Position numbers and translations under genes: made by a program
The notes under the pieces: generated by a model
Database searches by the model: none
What the model was told of the DNA's origin: nothing
The model's input: only the letters and a program-made list of their open reading frames with translations
Shown here: positions 1 to 5,729 of the stretch, in pieces
Layout: each line of letters starts with the position of its first letter
Position numbering within the stretch: the stretch's first letter is position 1
Assembly (NCBI GenBank): GCA_036498625.1
Contig: DASYFD010000269.1
Coordinates: 1 to 5,729, forward strand
Length of the DNA stretch: 5,729 bases
Reading direction: 5' to 3'
From: VAZQ01 sp036498625
GTDB taxonomy: Bacteria > Pseudomonadota > Alphaproteobacteria > Rhizobiales > Xanthobacteraceae

Positions 1-2
1 CG

Positions 3-938
3 GGCGAACTGCGACGTCCCGGCGTGCTGGACGCCCAGGTGCGGCGCATGCTGGCCGCTCCGCAGGCCGAGACGCTGGTGACGGATTTCGCGCTCCGCTG
101 GCTCGACCTCCTCGAGGTCAACAAATTCGAGTGGGACAAGCAGATCTTCCCCGAATTCAGCGCCGAGCTGCGCCAGGATGCGGCGACCGAGATCGATCTC
201 TTCCTGCGCAGCGTCCTGCTGGAAGACAAGAACGTCGAGGAGCTGCTGACGGCCGACTATACGTTCCTCAATGAAAGGCTGGCGCGACACTACGGCATCA
301 CCACGGTGCAGGGCGCGCAGTTCCGCCGCGTCCATCTCGAGGACGAGAATCGCTATGGCCTTCTCGGCAGGGGCGCCGTGCTGCTGCACACGTCCTATGG
401 CAACAGGACGTCGCCGGTGGTGCGCGGCGCCTGGGTTCTCGACAAGCTCCGCGGCACGCCGCCGGCGCCGCCGCCGCCGAATGTGGTGACGGATCTGAGC
501 ACGCCGCCGGGCGCGCAACCCAAGACCATGCGGGCGATGCTCGAGCAGCATCGCGCCAATCCGACCTGCAACATGTGCCACGGCGTGATCGAACCGCACG
601 GGCTGCCGCTGGAGCGCTTCACCGTCACCGGGCAGTGGCGCGATACAGATTGGCAGGCCGATGCGCCCATCGATTCCAAGGTGACGATGCCGGACGGCAG
701 GGAAATCGAAGGTCCCGCAGACCTGCGCCGCGTCCTGTTGAGCCGCCCCGGCCAGTTCGTCCAGGCGCTGACGGTGAAGCTCATGATGTACGCGCTGGGC
801 CGGGAGATCGGGCCTTATGACATGCCGCAGGTGCGGGCGATCGTGCGCGCGGCGGCCAAGAACGATTATCGGTTCTCTTCGCTCGTGGTGGGAATTGTAT
901 CGAGTGATGCATTCCGCATGCAGGCACTGGAGGAGTGA
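3..938 (+). CDS. DUF1592/DUF1588/DUF1585 c-type heme protein, C-terminal part (5' truncated)
   Basis: The reading frame is open from base 3 with no stop, and its first residues (GELRRPGVLDAQVRRML) already match the interior of this family, so the true start lies upstream. GTG 24 is not a credible start. Counting residues from GTG 24, the order is the end of DUF1592 (RWLDL, then LTADYTFLNERLARHYG near 75-91), DUF1588 (GLLGRGAVLL, then SPVVRGAWVLDKLRGTPPAPPPPNV near 112-153), a CNMCH heme c motif at 182-186 followed by the EPHGLPLERF stretch, and DUF1585 (LLSRPGQFVQALTVKLMMYALGR onward). Full-length members are much longer, with an N-terminal signal and further cytochrome-like domains. This was known first from Planctomycetes and later from other phyla. 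The family is exported and probably electron-transferring; its substrate is unknown. The stop overlaps a possible GTG of the DUF1552 gene, its usual partner. Confidence 0.9.
   Translation, partial: GELRRPGVLDAQVRRMLAAPQAETLVTDFALRWLDLLEVNKFEWDKQIFPEFSAELRQDAATEIDLFLRSVLLEDKNVEELLTADYTFLNERLARHYGITTVQGAQFRRVHLEDENRYGLLGRGAVLLHTSYGNRTSPVVRGAWVLDKLRGTPPAPPPPNVVTDLSTPPGAQPKTMRAMLEQHRANPTCNMCHGVIEPHGLPLERFTVTGQWRDTDWQADAPIDSKVTMPDGREIEGPADLRRVLLSRPGQFVQALTVKLMMYALGREIGPYDMPQVRAIVRAAAKNDYRFSSLVVGIVSSDAFRMQALEE
567..581 (+). other. CxxCH covalent heme c attachment motif (CNMCH)
   Basis: The codons TGC-AAC-ATG-TGC-CAC encode C-N-M-C-H. The two cysteines would bind heme vinyl groups and the histidine would be the proximal iron ligand. 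The motif sits between DUF1588 and DUF1585, where family members carry a CxxCH followed by a D/E-P-x-G-x-x-x-E-x-F stretch; here the following residues are EPHGLPLERF. Heme attachment requires export to the periplasm, which agrees with the signals on the neighbouring proteins. Confidence 0.8.
929..935 (+). promoter_or_regulatory. Ribosome binding site that sets the DUF1552 start at 944
   Basis: GGAGGAG lies inside the last codons of the upstream gene. It ends 8 nt before ATG 944, a normal spacing, but it runs directly into GTG 935, which leaves no room for that codon as a start. It therefore favours ATG 944. Its position inside the upstream coding sequence suggests translational coupling. Confidence 0.7.
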
Positions 939-943
939 AGACC

Positions 944-2293
944 ATGATTCTGACCAGAAAGCATCTTTCCCGCCGGACGGTGCTCCAGGGCGCGGGCATC
1001 TCCGTCGGACTGCCGTTGCTCGATGCGATGATCCCGGCCGCCACCGCGCTCGCCAAGACCGAAGCCGCGCCGAAGCTGCGGGTGGGCTTCTTCTATATCC
1101 CCCACGGCGCCGTCATGTGGAACACGAAGCACGGGAAGGCGATGGATCGCTGGACCCCGAGCGGCGCCGGCGCCGATTTCAAGCTCAGCCCGATCCTCGA
1201 GCCGCTCGAGAAGCACAAGAACGCCGTGATTTCCATCGCCAATCTCGAGAACAAGGCCAGCGTCGCCTCGGTGCACAAATACAACCCGGCGACCTGGCTC
1301 AGCGGCGTCAAGCCCGATCTCAAAGCGCCCGGTCCCAGCATGTCTGCGACGATCGACCAGATCATCGCCGGGCGCATCGGTCAGGAGACCGCGCTGCCGT
1401 CGCTGGAGGTCTGCTCGGAGGGTGAAACCCAGGCGGTCGCGTGCGAGGCCGGATTCGGCTGCCTCTACAGCTCCACCTTGTCGTACCGGAACGCAAACTC
1501 GCCTTTGCCGATGGAGTCCAACCCGCGCAAGGTTTTCGCACAGCTGTTCGGTGAAGGCGCCACGGCGGAAGAGCGCGTGGCCATCGTCCGGCAGAAGCGG
1601 AGCATCCTTGATTTCATCGCCGAGCGTACCCGGGCGCTGCAACTGGAGCTGGGACCGGGCGACAAGGTGCTCCTCGACGGCTACCTGGACACGGTGCGGG
1701 AGATCGAACGGCGCGTTCAGCTGGCGCAGAACCGCGATCTCTCGGGCGTGGCGGCGCCCGAGATACCGGTGGCCGAGCAGGATATGGCGATCGACAAGGA
1801 GGTGCGGCTGTTGTTCGACCTGATCGCGGTTGCGTATCAGGCCAATCTCACGCGCGTGGCCTCCTACATCATGATCGGCGAAGGCACCAACCGGACCTAT
1901 AATCACATCGGCGTGCCGGATTCCTTCCATCCGCTGTCACATCATGCGGATTACCCCGATCGGCTCGAAAAGCTGGTCAAGATCCAGCGCTATCACATGG
2001 AGCGGTTTGCGGAGTTCGTGGCGAAGCTCGCCGCCACCCGCGACGGCGAAGGCACGCTGCTGGACAACTCCATGTTGCTGTACGGCTCCAACATGTCCAA
2101 CAGCAACCTGCACAGCAATTATCCGCTGCCCAACATCCTGGTCGGCGGCGGCGCCGGCGCGCTCAAGGGGGGGCGGCAGATCGAGCTGCCCGAACGCACG
2201 ACGATTTCCAATCTGCACCTCACGCTGCTGAGTAAGGCGGGTCTGGAGATGAAGAGCTTCGGGGACAGCACCGGCGAGATCGCCGATGTCTAA
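944..2293 (+). CDS. DUF1552 (HXXSHH) family protein with Tat signal
   Basis: A 449-residue protein of full family length. The N-terminus (SRRTVLQGAG followed by a hydrophobic stretch ending near ATALAK) is a twin-arginine signal, so it is probably exported folded. The body begins with RVGFFYIPHGA. A cysteine-containing segment lies near 157-173 (C157, C167, C173). The family signature HxxSHH reads H329-P-L-S332-H333-H334. The C-terminus has the typical NLHSNYPLPNILVGGGAG, LKGG and SFGDSTG blocks. The family (Pfam HXXSHH, formerly DUF1552) has no established reaction; it is repeatedly found beside DUF1592 proteins, as here. I chose ATG 944 over GTG 935 because of the Shine-Dalgarno spacing. 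The conserved histidines suggest metal binding or catalysis, which is inference. Nothing looks truncated or frameshifted. Confidence 0.93.
   Translation: MILTRKHLSRRTVLQGAGISVGLPLLDAMIPAATALAKTEAAPKLRVGFFYIPHGAVMWNTKHGKAMDRWTPSGAGADFKLSPILEPLEKHKNAVISIANLENKASVASVHKYNPATWLSGVKPDLKAPGPSMSATIDQIIAGRIGQETALPSLEVCSEGETQAVACEAGFGCLYSSTLSYRNANSPLPMESNPRKVFAQLFGEGATAEERVAIVRQKRSILDFIAERTRALQLELGPGDKVLLDGYLDTVREIERRVQLAQNRDLSGVAAPEIPVAEQDMAIDKEVRLLFDLIAVAYQANLTRVASYIMIGEGTNRTYNHIGVPDSFHPLSHHADYPDRLEKLVKIQRYHMERFAEFVAKLAATRDGEGTLLDNSMLLYGSNMSNSNLHSNYPLPNILVGGGAGALKGGRQIELPERTTISNLHLTLLSKAGLEMKSFGDSTGEIADV
1928..1945 (+). other. HxxSHH signature motif of the DUF1552 family
   Basis: Codons CAT-CCG-CTG-TCA-CAT-CAT encode H-P-L-S-H-H, the motif for which the Pfam family is named. 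It is intact, so this copy is probably functional. The cluster of three histidines and one serine is a plausible active or metal site, but its role is not established. Confidence 0.85.
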
Positions 2294-2300
2294 CCGCTCG

Positions 2301-2305
2301 GGAGG
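2301..2305 (+). promoter_or_regulatory. Ribosome binding site for the MBL-fold gene
   Basis: GGAGG lies 7 nt before ATG 2313, an ideal spacing. The in-frame ATG 2286 overlaps the end of the DUF1552 gene and would add nine polar residues (MSNRSGGSA) before the signal peptide. ATG 2313 is therefore preferred. Confidence 0.75.
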
Positions 2306-2312
2306 CTCCGCC

Positions 2313-3236
2313 ATGAATCGCAGGGCAATCATGAAAGGTGCGTTGGGCGGCATCGTGGGTCTGACCCTGCCGCCCCTCGGGCGCCTTGCTTTCTCCCAGG
2401 AAGGACCCGCGGTCGTCCCGGTGAGCGAGGGTTTCGTGATGGTCACCGGCGCCGGGGGTAATGTCCTGGTGCGGACGGCAAGCGCCGGTCAGGTGCTGGT
2501 GGACGGCGGCGCCGCCGAGTTCACCGATGCGATACTCGGGCGCCTGCGCGAGTTGCCGGGCGCAGGCCATATGACGACAATATTCAACACGCACTGGCAC
2601 CGGGAGCAGGTGGGCGGGAACCTGGCCTTCGGGCGGTCGGAGGCGAAGATCATCGCTCACGAGAAGACCCGGGCGCGTCTGGCGACGGATTATTACCTGC
2701 ACGACGAGGATCGGTATGAGAAAGCGCTGCCCGCGGCGGCTCACCCGAGCGTGACCTTTTTTTCCGGCGACCAGGCGCTCGCCGGCGATGAGCGGATCGA
2801 GTACGGCCACCTGCTCGAGGCCCACACCGACGGCGACATCTATGTGTTCTTCCGGGACGCCAACGTGCTGGCGGCGGGTGACGCCATTTCGCCGCTCAAG
2901 GATCCGGTGCTCGACTGGTTCGGCGGCGGCTGGCTGGGCGGGCGGGTCGACGCGCAGGAAAAGCTCCTGAAGCTCACCAATGCGGAGACGCGGATCGTGC
3001 CGAGCTACGGTCCGGTGGTGGGTCGCACCGAGCTGCAGGCCGAGTTCGACATGTCGCGCGTGCTCTTCGATCGCATGCTTGATCTGCTGCGGAAGGGCAT
3101 GAGCGCACAAGACATGCTCGATGCGGGACTGATGCAGGGTCTGAATCGGACCCTTCGGGACCCGTTCAGGTTCACCTACGACGCCCATAAGGGCTATTGG
3201 GCGCATCACAATTCCCTCGGACCGGATGTGCTCTGA
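2313..3236 (+). CDS. Exported metallo-beta-lactamase-fold protein with altered metal site
   Basis: A 308-residue protein. It starts with MNRRAIMKGALGG and a hydrophobic run ending near AFSQ, a Tat-like signal, so a periplasmic location is likely. MBL-fold landmarks appear in order: the GNVLVRT and VLVDGG strands (about 49-65), NTHWHREQVGGN (92-103), EAHTDGDIYVFF (170-180), VLAAGD (185-190) and IVPSYGP (228-234). The usual HxHxDH motif reads H94-W-H96-R-E98-Q99, and the late histidine of the PGHGP-type loop is Y232. The remaining ligands H94, H96, H171 and D190 are present. By family knowledge the first zinc site could be kept while the second is largely lost. Extra histidines near the C-terminus (H292, H298, H299) might compensate. 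Substrate unknown. It overlaps the ankyrin gene by one base in TGATG. Confidence 0.88.
   Translation: MNRRAIMKGALGGIVGLTLPPLGRLAFSQEGPAVVPVSEGFVMVTGAGGNVLVRTASAGQVLVDGGAAEFTDAILGRLRELPGAGHMTTIFNTHWHREQVGGNLAFGRSEAKIIAHEKTRARLATDYYLHDEDRYEKALPAAAHPSVTFFSGDQALAGDERIEYGHLLEAHTDGDIYVFFRDANVLAAGDAISPLKDPVLDWFGGGWLGGRVDAQEKLLKLTNAETRIVPSYGPVVGRTELQAEFDMSRVLFDRMLDLLRKGMSAQDMLDAGLMQGLNRTLRDPFRFTYDAHKGYWAHHNSLGPDVL
2592..2609 (+). other. Degenerate MBL metal motif HWHREQ in place of HxHxDH
   Basis: CAC-TGG-CAC-CGG-GAG-CAG encodes H-W-H-R-E-Q. The canonical motif has Asp and His where Glu and Gln are seen here. The surrounding sequence (NTHW before, VGGN after) aligns cleanly with canonical members, so the substitution is not an alignment artefact. 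The frame is open on both sides, so it is not a frameshift either. Confidence 0.85.
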
Positions 3237-4783
3237 TGGATACCGTCATGAAACGCGCCATTTTCGCCGCCGTTTTTTGCCTCGCCGCGGCCGGCACGGC
3301 CGCCGCCGCCGATGACAGCCTCGCGGGTCTGATCCAGGCGGGCAATCGCGACGCCGCGCTCAAGATGATCGCGGCGGGCGCCGACGTGAACGCAGCCCAG
3401 GGAGACGGTACGACGCCGCTGCACTGGGCCGTCTACAAGGTCGACGCGGATCTTGCCCGCGCGCTGCTCGAGCGCGGGGCGAAGCCCGATGTGGTCAACA
3501 ACTACGGCTCGAGCCCGTTGGCGGAGGCGGTCAAGGTTGCCAATGCGCGCCTGGTCGAAATGCTGCTCGACGCAGGCAGCAACGTGGAGGTGCCGAACCA
3601 GGAGGGCCAGACGGCTCTGATGCTGGCCGCGCGCGCCGGATCCCTGGACGTTGCCGAGCTGCTGGTGCGCCACGGCGCCAACGTCAATGCACGCGAGACA
3701 TGGCGCGGCCAGACCGCGCTGATGTGGGCCACGGCCGCGCGCTCGGGCGAGCTGACGCGGTTTCTCATCGACCACAAGGCGGACGTCAATGCCCGTTCGC
3801 TGGCCAACGACTGGCCGACCCAGCTGACCGGCGAGCCGCGCAACCAGTATCGCCCCACCGGCGGCCTGACACCGCTGCTCTACGCGGCGCGCTCGGGATG
3901 TACGGATTGCGTGCAGGCGCTGCTGGACGCCGGCGCGGATCCCAACCGGCCGAACCCCGACGGTGTGACGCCGCTGATGGTGGCCATCGACAATTTCGCA
4001 TTCGACACCGCAAAGCTCCTGTTCGAGCGCGGCGCCAGTCCGCATCTGTGGGATTGGTGGGGCCGCACCGCGCTCTACGTGGCGATCGACATGAACACGT
4101 ACAGCCTGGATGCCTACGCGGAACGCACCGGGCCGCCCATCGTGACGACGAAGACCACCGCGATCGAGCTCGCACGGCTGTTTCTGGCCGCCGGCGTCAA
4201 CCCGAACACGCAGCTGAACATGCACCGGCCCGGGCGCGGCGGCAACTCCGGCCGCTTCGCCGACGAGATCATCACCACCGGCGCCACGCCCATGTTGCGC
4301 GCGGCCGGCGGACTGGACAGCGCGGCCGTGCGGCTGTTGCTGGAATATGGCGGGCGTATCGATGTGCCCAACGTGATGGGCGTGACGCCCCTGATGGCCG
4401 CCGCGGGGCTGGGCATGGAACTCAGCCCGCGCTTCAATCCCAGCGCCAATGATGCGCAGGATCGGTCGATCGCGACTCTCGAAATCCTGCTGGCGGCCGG
4501 CGCCGACGTGAACGCGCGGATGACCGACGTCAAGAGCAAGACCGCGCGCATGGGGCGTGGCAGCACGCTGCCGGAGCGGGGTGGGCAGAGCGCGTTATTC
4601 GGCGCGACGCAATACGCCTGGCCCCGCGTGGTCCAGTACCTGATCGATCACGGCGCGGAAGTTGCGATCAAGGACGACCGCGGCGTGTCACCGCTCGATG
4701 CCGCTTCGGGGCGGGCCGGCAGCAGCGACAATCGGCCATCCCCCGAGGTCGCCAAGATACTCCAGACGGCAATCGGCCAGTAG
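3236..4783 (+). CDS. Exported ankyrin-repeat protein, about 12 repeats
   Basis: A 515-residue protein. The first 25 residues (MDTVMKRAIF, a hydrophobic core, then TAAAA before DDS) form a Sec-type signal peptide with a likely cut after the alanine run. The rest is ankyrin repeats of about 33 residues, with G-x-T-P/A-L starts near 58, 91, 124, 158, 210, 243, 276, 349, 382, 450 and 483, preceded by a capping repeat from about 28. Helix ends such as LLDAGADPN and IAAGADVN are typical. Inserts interrupt the array near 188-209, 287-308, 326-348, 393-410 and 431-449. Ankyrin arrays bind partner proteins. A periplasmic example, AnkB of Pseudomonas aeruginosa, supports the catalase KatB. Here the partner could be an operon neighbour (inference). 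Start 3236 is chosen for its TGATG overlap; ATG 3248 is a close alternative that keeps the signal peptide. Confidence 0.92.
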   Translation: MDTVMKRAIFAAVFCLAAAGTAAAADDSLAGLIQAGNRDAALKMIAAGADVNAAQGDGTTPLHWAVYKVDADLARALLERGAKPDVVNNYGSSPLAEAVKVANARLVEMLLDAGSNVEVPNQEGQTALMLAARAGSLDVAELLVRHGANVNARETWRGQTALMWATAARSGELTRFLIDHKADVNARSLANDWPTQLTGEPRNQYRPTGGLTPLLYAARSGCTDCVQALLDAGADPNRPNPDGVTPLMVAIDNFAFDTAKLLFERGASPHLWDWWGRTALYVAIDMNTYSLDAYAERTGPPIVTTKTTAIELARLFLAAGVNPNTQLNMHRPGRGGNSGRFADEIITTGATPMLRAAGGLDSAAVRLLLEYGGRIDVPNVMGVTPLMAAAGLGMELSPRFNPSANDAQDRSIATLEILLAAGADVNARMTDVKSKTARMGRGSTLPERGGQSALFGATQYAWPRVVQYLIDHGAEVAIKDDRGVSPLDAASGRAGSSDNRPSPEVAKILQTAIGQ

Positions 4784-4840
4784 ACTGTGGGAGCGGGCCG
4801 CTTCACCGATCCTTAAACACGGCCGTGCTAGACGGTCGTC
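4784..4840. other. Short spacer between ankyrin and YjfB-like genes
   Basis: This 57-nt gap holds an imperfect inverted repeat at 4787-4806 (GTG, AGCG, then CGCT and CAC) and a perfect 10-nt palindrome CACGGCCGTG at 4818-4827. Neither is followed by a T-run, so an intrinsic terminator is not supported. No clear -35/-10 pair or sigma-54 (GG-N10-GC) element is seen. It could hold a weak promoter or simply be read through. Confidence 0.3.
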
Positions 4841-5038
4841 ATGGACCTGAGCCTCATCACCGCGCTCCTCGGCGCCCAGGCGAGCAACACCCGGCTCGAC
4901 ATGGGGGCCGAATTGCTGCGCATGAATGCGGATAGCGAGCGCGCGATCGTGCAAATGATCGGTGCCGTGGCTCAGAACGCCAATCCGCTTGCCAATGTGG
5001 CCGCCGGCACCGGCACCAATTTGGATATCACCGCGTAA
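4841..5038 (+). CDS. Small YjfB-like putative motility protein
   Basis: A 65-residue soluble protein with no signal peptide or membrane segment. The start MDLSLITALLGAQ, a central helical and polar part, and the ending GTNLDITA resemble the YjfB putative motility family, whose members are about 60 residues, begin MD-I/L-S and end in a G-x-N-x-D-I motif. In Bacillus a member belongs to the motility regulon; the molecular role is unknown. No good Shine-Dalgarno is seen before ATG 4841, but the family-like N-terminus supports this start. It follows the ankyrin gene by 57 nt and is probably separate from the exported operon in function. No flagellar gene is visible. The assignment rests on end motifs and length only. 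An unrelated small protein is possible. Confidence 0.62.
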   Translation: MDLSLITALLGAQASNTRLDMGAELLRMNADSERAIVQMIGAVAQNANPLANVAAGTGTNLDITA

Positions 5039-5061
5039 GGCGTGCGCCCGGCCGTCAGGGC

Positions 5062-5230
5062 TCACATATTGCCGTGCCCGCGCTTGATGGTCTGGCGGAT
5101 CGCCACGCATCTGGGTGTTGAAATAGGCCTGATGGCCGCCGTCGACCTCGACGTCCCAGTCCTTCGGGATGACCGCGTCGATGGCCCGGATCACCTCGCG
5201 GGGATCCAGCTCCCCGGGCGCGCTAAGCTG
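5062..5230 (-). pseudogene. Decayed gene fragment, possibly from a thiamine-diphosphate enzyme
   Basis: On the minus strand, the frame from about 5230 down to 5102 reads GELDPREVIRAIDAVIPKDW and then DVEVDGGHQAYFNTQM. This looks like real protein and recalls the central-to-C-terminal region of acetolactate-synthase-like enzymes (DP-x-x-V-I-R-A-L-D, P-K-D-W, GGH). An in-frame TGA at 5233-5231 closes it upstream. After NTQM the protein-like signal appears to continue in another frame from 5106 as VAIRQTIKRGHGNM, stopping at 5064-5062. A frameshift in a remnant is the simplest reading. It has no start codon or ribosome site of its own and lies directly behind the stop of the winged-helix gene. 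The family assignment is from memory of motifs and is weak; coding origin is better supported than identity. Confidence 0.45.
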
Positions 5231-5729
5231 TCAGCCGTCGTGGGTCGCATAATCGACAGGTCAGCCCGCCCTGGTCGTTGATCTCGATCTGGAAGGTTTC
5301 GGACAAGCCCGCCTTTCCAGACGACGTTAGTTGGAGTGCACGGCTGTCCGACACACATTTGAGCCATCCGAGCTCCAATAGACGATCCAGAATCCGAGCT
5401 CCGACGAGTCCCTTGAGGTGATAACGACGCTCGCTCCAGTCGAGACAAGGCTGGCAGAAAAGCCGCCGAGTCCGCGGCCTCAGATCAGCGCCGAACGCGG
5501 AAAGGAAACGCCCGCCCGAAGACGTGACCTCACCGCCATCATCGGTGAGTACGATGTGCCCCATGGCCACAAGTGCATCGGTAACAGCGACTCCTACCTG
5601 GCCAGCCAGGTGATCGTAGCAACTTCGGGCAAAACGGAGTGCATCGTCGTTTGCGGACCGCGGCTGACGGCGGGGTGGCACCTCTATGGCGGCGACGACC
5701 TTCATGCTCTCCAGCATCGTCGCGACCAG
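5223..5729 (-). CDS. ArsR-like winged-helix regulator, C-terminal 168 residues (5' end outside window)
   Basis: The frame runs off the right edge (LVAT before MLESM), so the N-terminal DNA-binding winged helix, expected from family architecture, is outside the window. The visible part carries the conserved second half of a distinctive ArsR-like group: VATMLESM, VVAA, then RSCYDHLAGQVGVAVTDALV, a hydrophobic strand pair around GHIVLTDDGG, CQPCLDWSERRYHLKG, a helix ending LLELGWLK, and SRALQLTSSGKAGL. The residues C and H of CYDH and the CxxC of CQPC could form a metal or thiol-sensing site; that is inference. About 16 residues after LSETFQIEI, including CRLC, seem to extend past the usual end of such proteins. 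GC is about 54% over 5281-5400, well below the operon. It converges with the YjfB-like gene. Its target is unknown. Confidence 0.82.
   Translation of the reverse strand: MVATMLESMKVVAAIEVPPRRQPRSANDDALRFARSCYDHLAGQVGVAVTDALVAMGHIVLTDDGGEVTSSGGRFLSAFGADLRPRTRRLFCQPCLDWSERRYHLKGLVGARILDRLLELGWLKCVSDSRALQLTSSGKAGLSETFQIEINDQGGLTCRLCDPRRLTA

Noticed and set aside
463..480. CCG/GCC repeat tract as a microsatellite
   Set aside because: It encodes the proline-rich TPPAPPPPN stretch expected at this place in DUF1588 proteins, so protein constraint explains it.
866..1930. Long minus-strand open frame opposite the DUF1552 gene
   Set aside because: It is the shadow of a high-GC gene. Its translation is rich in Arg, Gly and His with no recognisable motif, and the plus strand carries a clear full-length family protein.
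2220..4225. Two long minus-strand open frames (about 330 residues each) opposite the MBL and ankyrin genes
   Set aside because: They are complementary to well-supported coding sequences in the same codon phase, a common artefact at high GC. The RRHG-like repetitiveness merely mirrors the ankyrin repeats.
4787..4827. Inverted repeats after the ankyrin gene as a terminator or operator
   Set aside because: Stems are short and there is no T-run. A 10-nt palindrome is not rare in DNA of this GC content, and only one copy exists here.
5199..5216. GC-rich hairpin (CGGGGA / TCCCCG stem, 6-nt loop) 6 nt after the stop of the winged-helix gene, as a terminator
   Set aside because: There is no T-run after it on the minus strand, and the bases also encode the protein-like GELDPRE stretch of the gene remnant, so the pairing is probably incidental.
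5042..5281. Plus-strand 79-residue open frame after the YjfB-like gene
   Set aside because: It shows no family features and opposes the protein-like minus-strand remnant and the end of the regulator gene.

Overview
The window is GC-rich DNA, about 70% GC in the main genes, from what looks like a proteobacterium. The gene content suggests a Gammaproteobacteria such as the Steroidobacter/Nevskia type, but that placement is inference from gene families, not from a marker gene.

Positions 1-4783 hold the distal part of a tightly packed plus-strand operon of four exported proteins. They are the C-terminal part of a DUF1592/DUF1588/DUF1585 protein with a c-type heme motif, a Tat-signal DUF1552 (HXXSHH) protein, a Tat-like-signal metallo-beta-lactamase-fold protein, and a signal-peptide protein made of about 12 ankyrin repeats. 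Junctions are GTGA overlap, 19 nt and TGATG overlap, so the genes are probably co-transcribed and translationally coupled. The DUF1592/DUF1552 pair is a known but functionally unexplained partnership. Here it is extended by a hydrolase-fold protein whose second metal site is largely lost and by a periplasmic ankyrin scaffold. The four could form one periplasmic redox or binding complex; that is inference. The operon promoter lies upstream of the window.

Positions 4784-5038 hold a short spacer and a 65-residue protein resembling the YjfB putative motility family, with no flagellar gene in view.

Positions 5039-5230 look like a decayed minus-strand gene remnant, perhaps from a thiamine-diphosphate enzyme. 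Positions 5223-5729 hold, on the minus strand, the C-terminal part of an ArsR-like winged-helix regulator of clearly lower GC. The right end of the window therefore looks like a recombination or transfer boundary. No tRNA, rRNA, CRISPR array, insertion sequence or convincing intrinsic terminator was seen.
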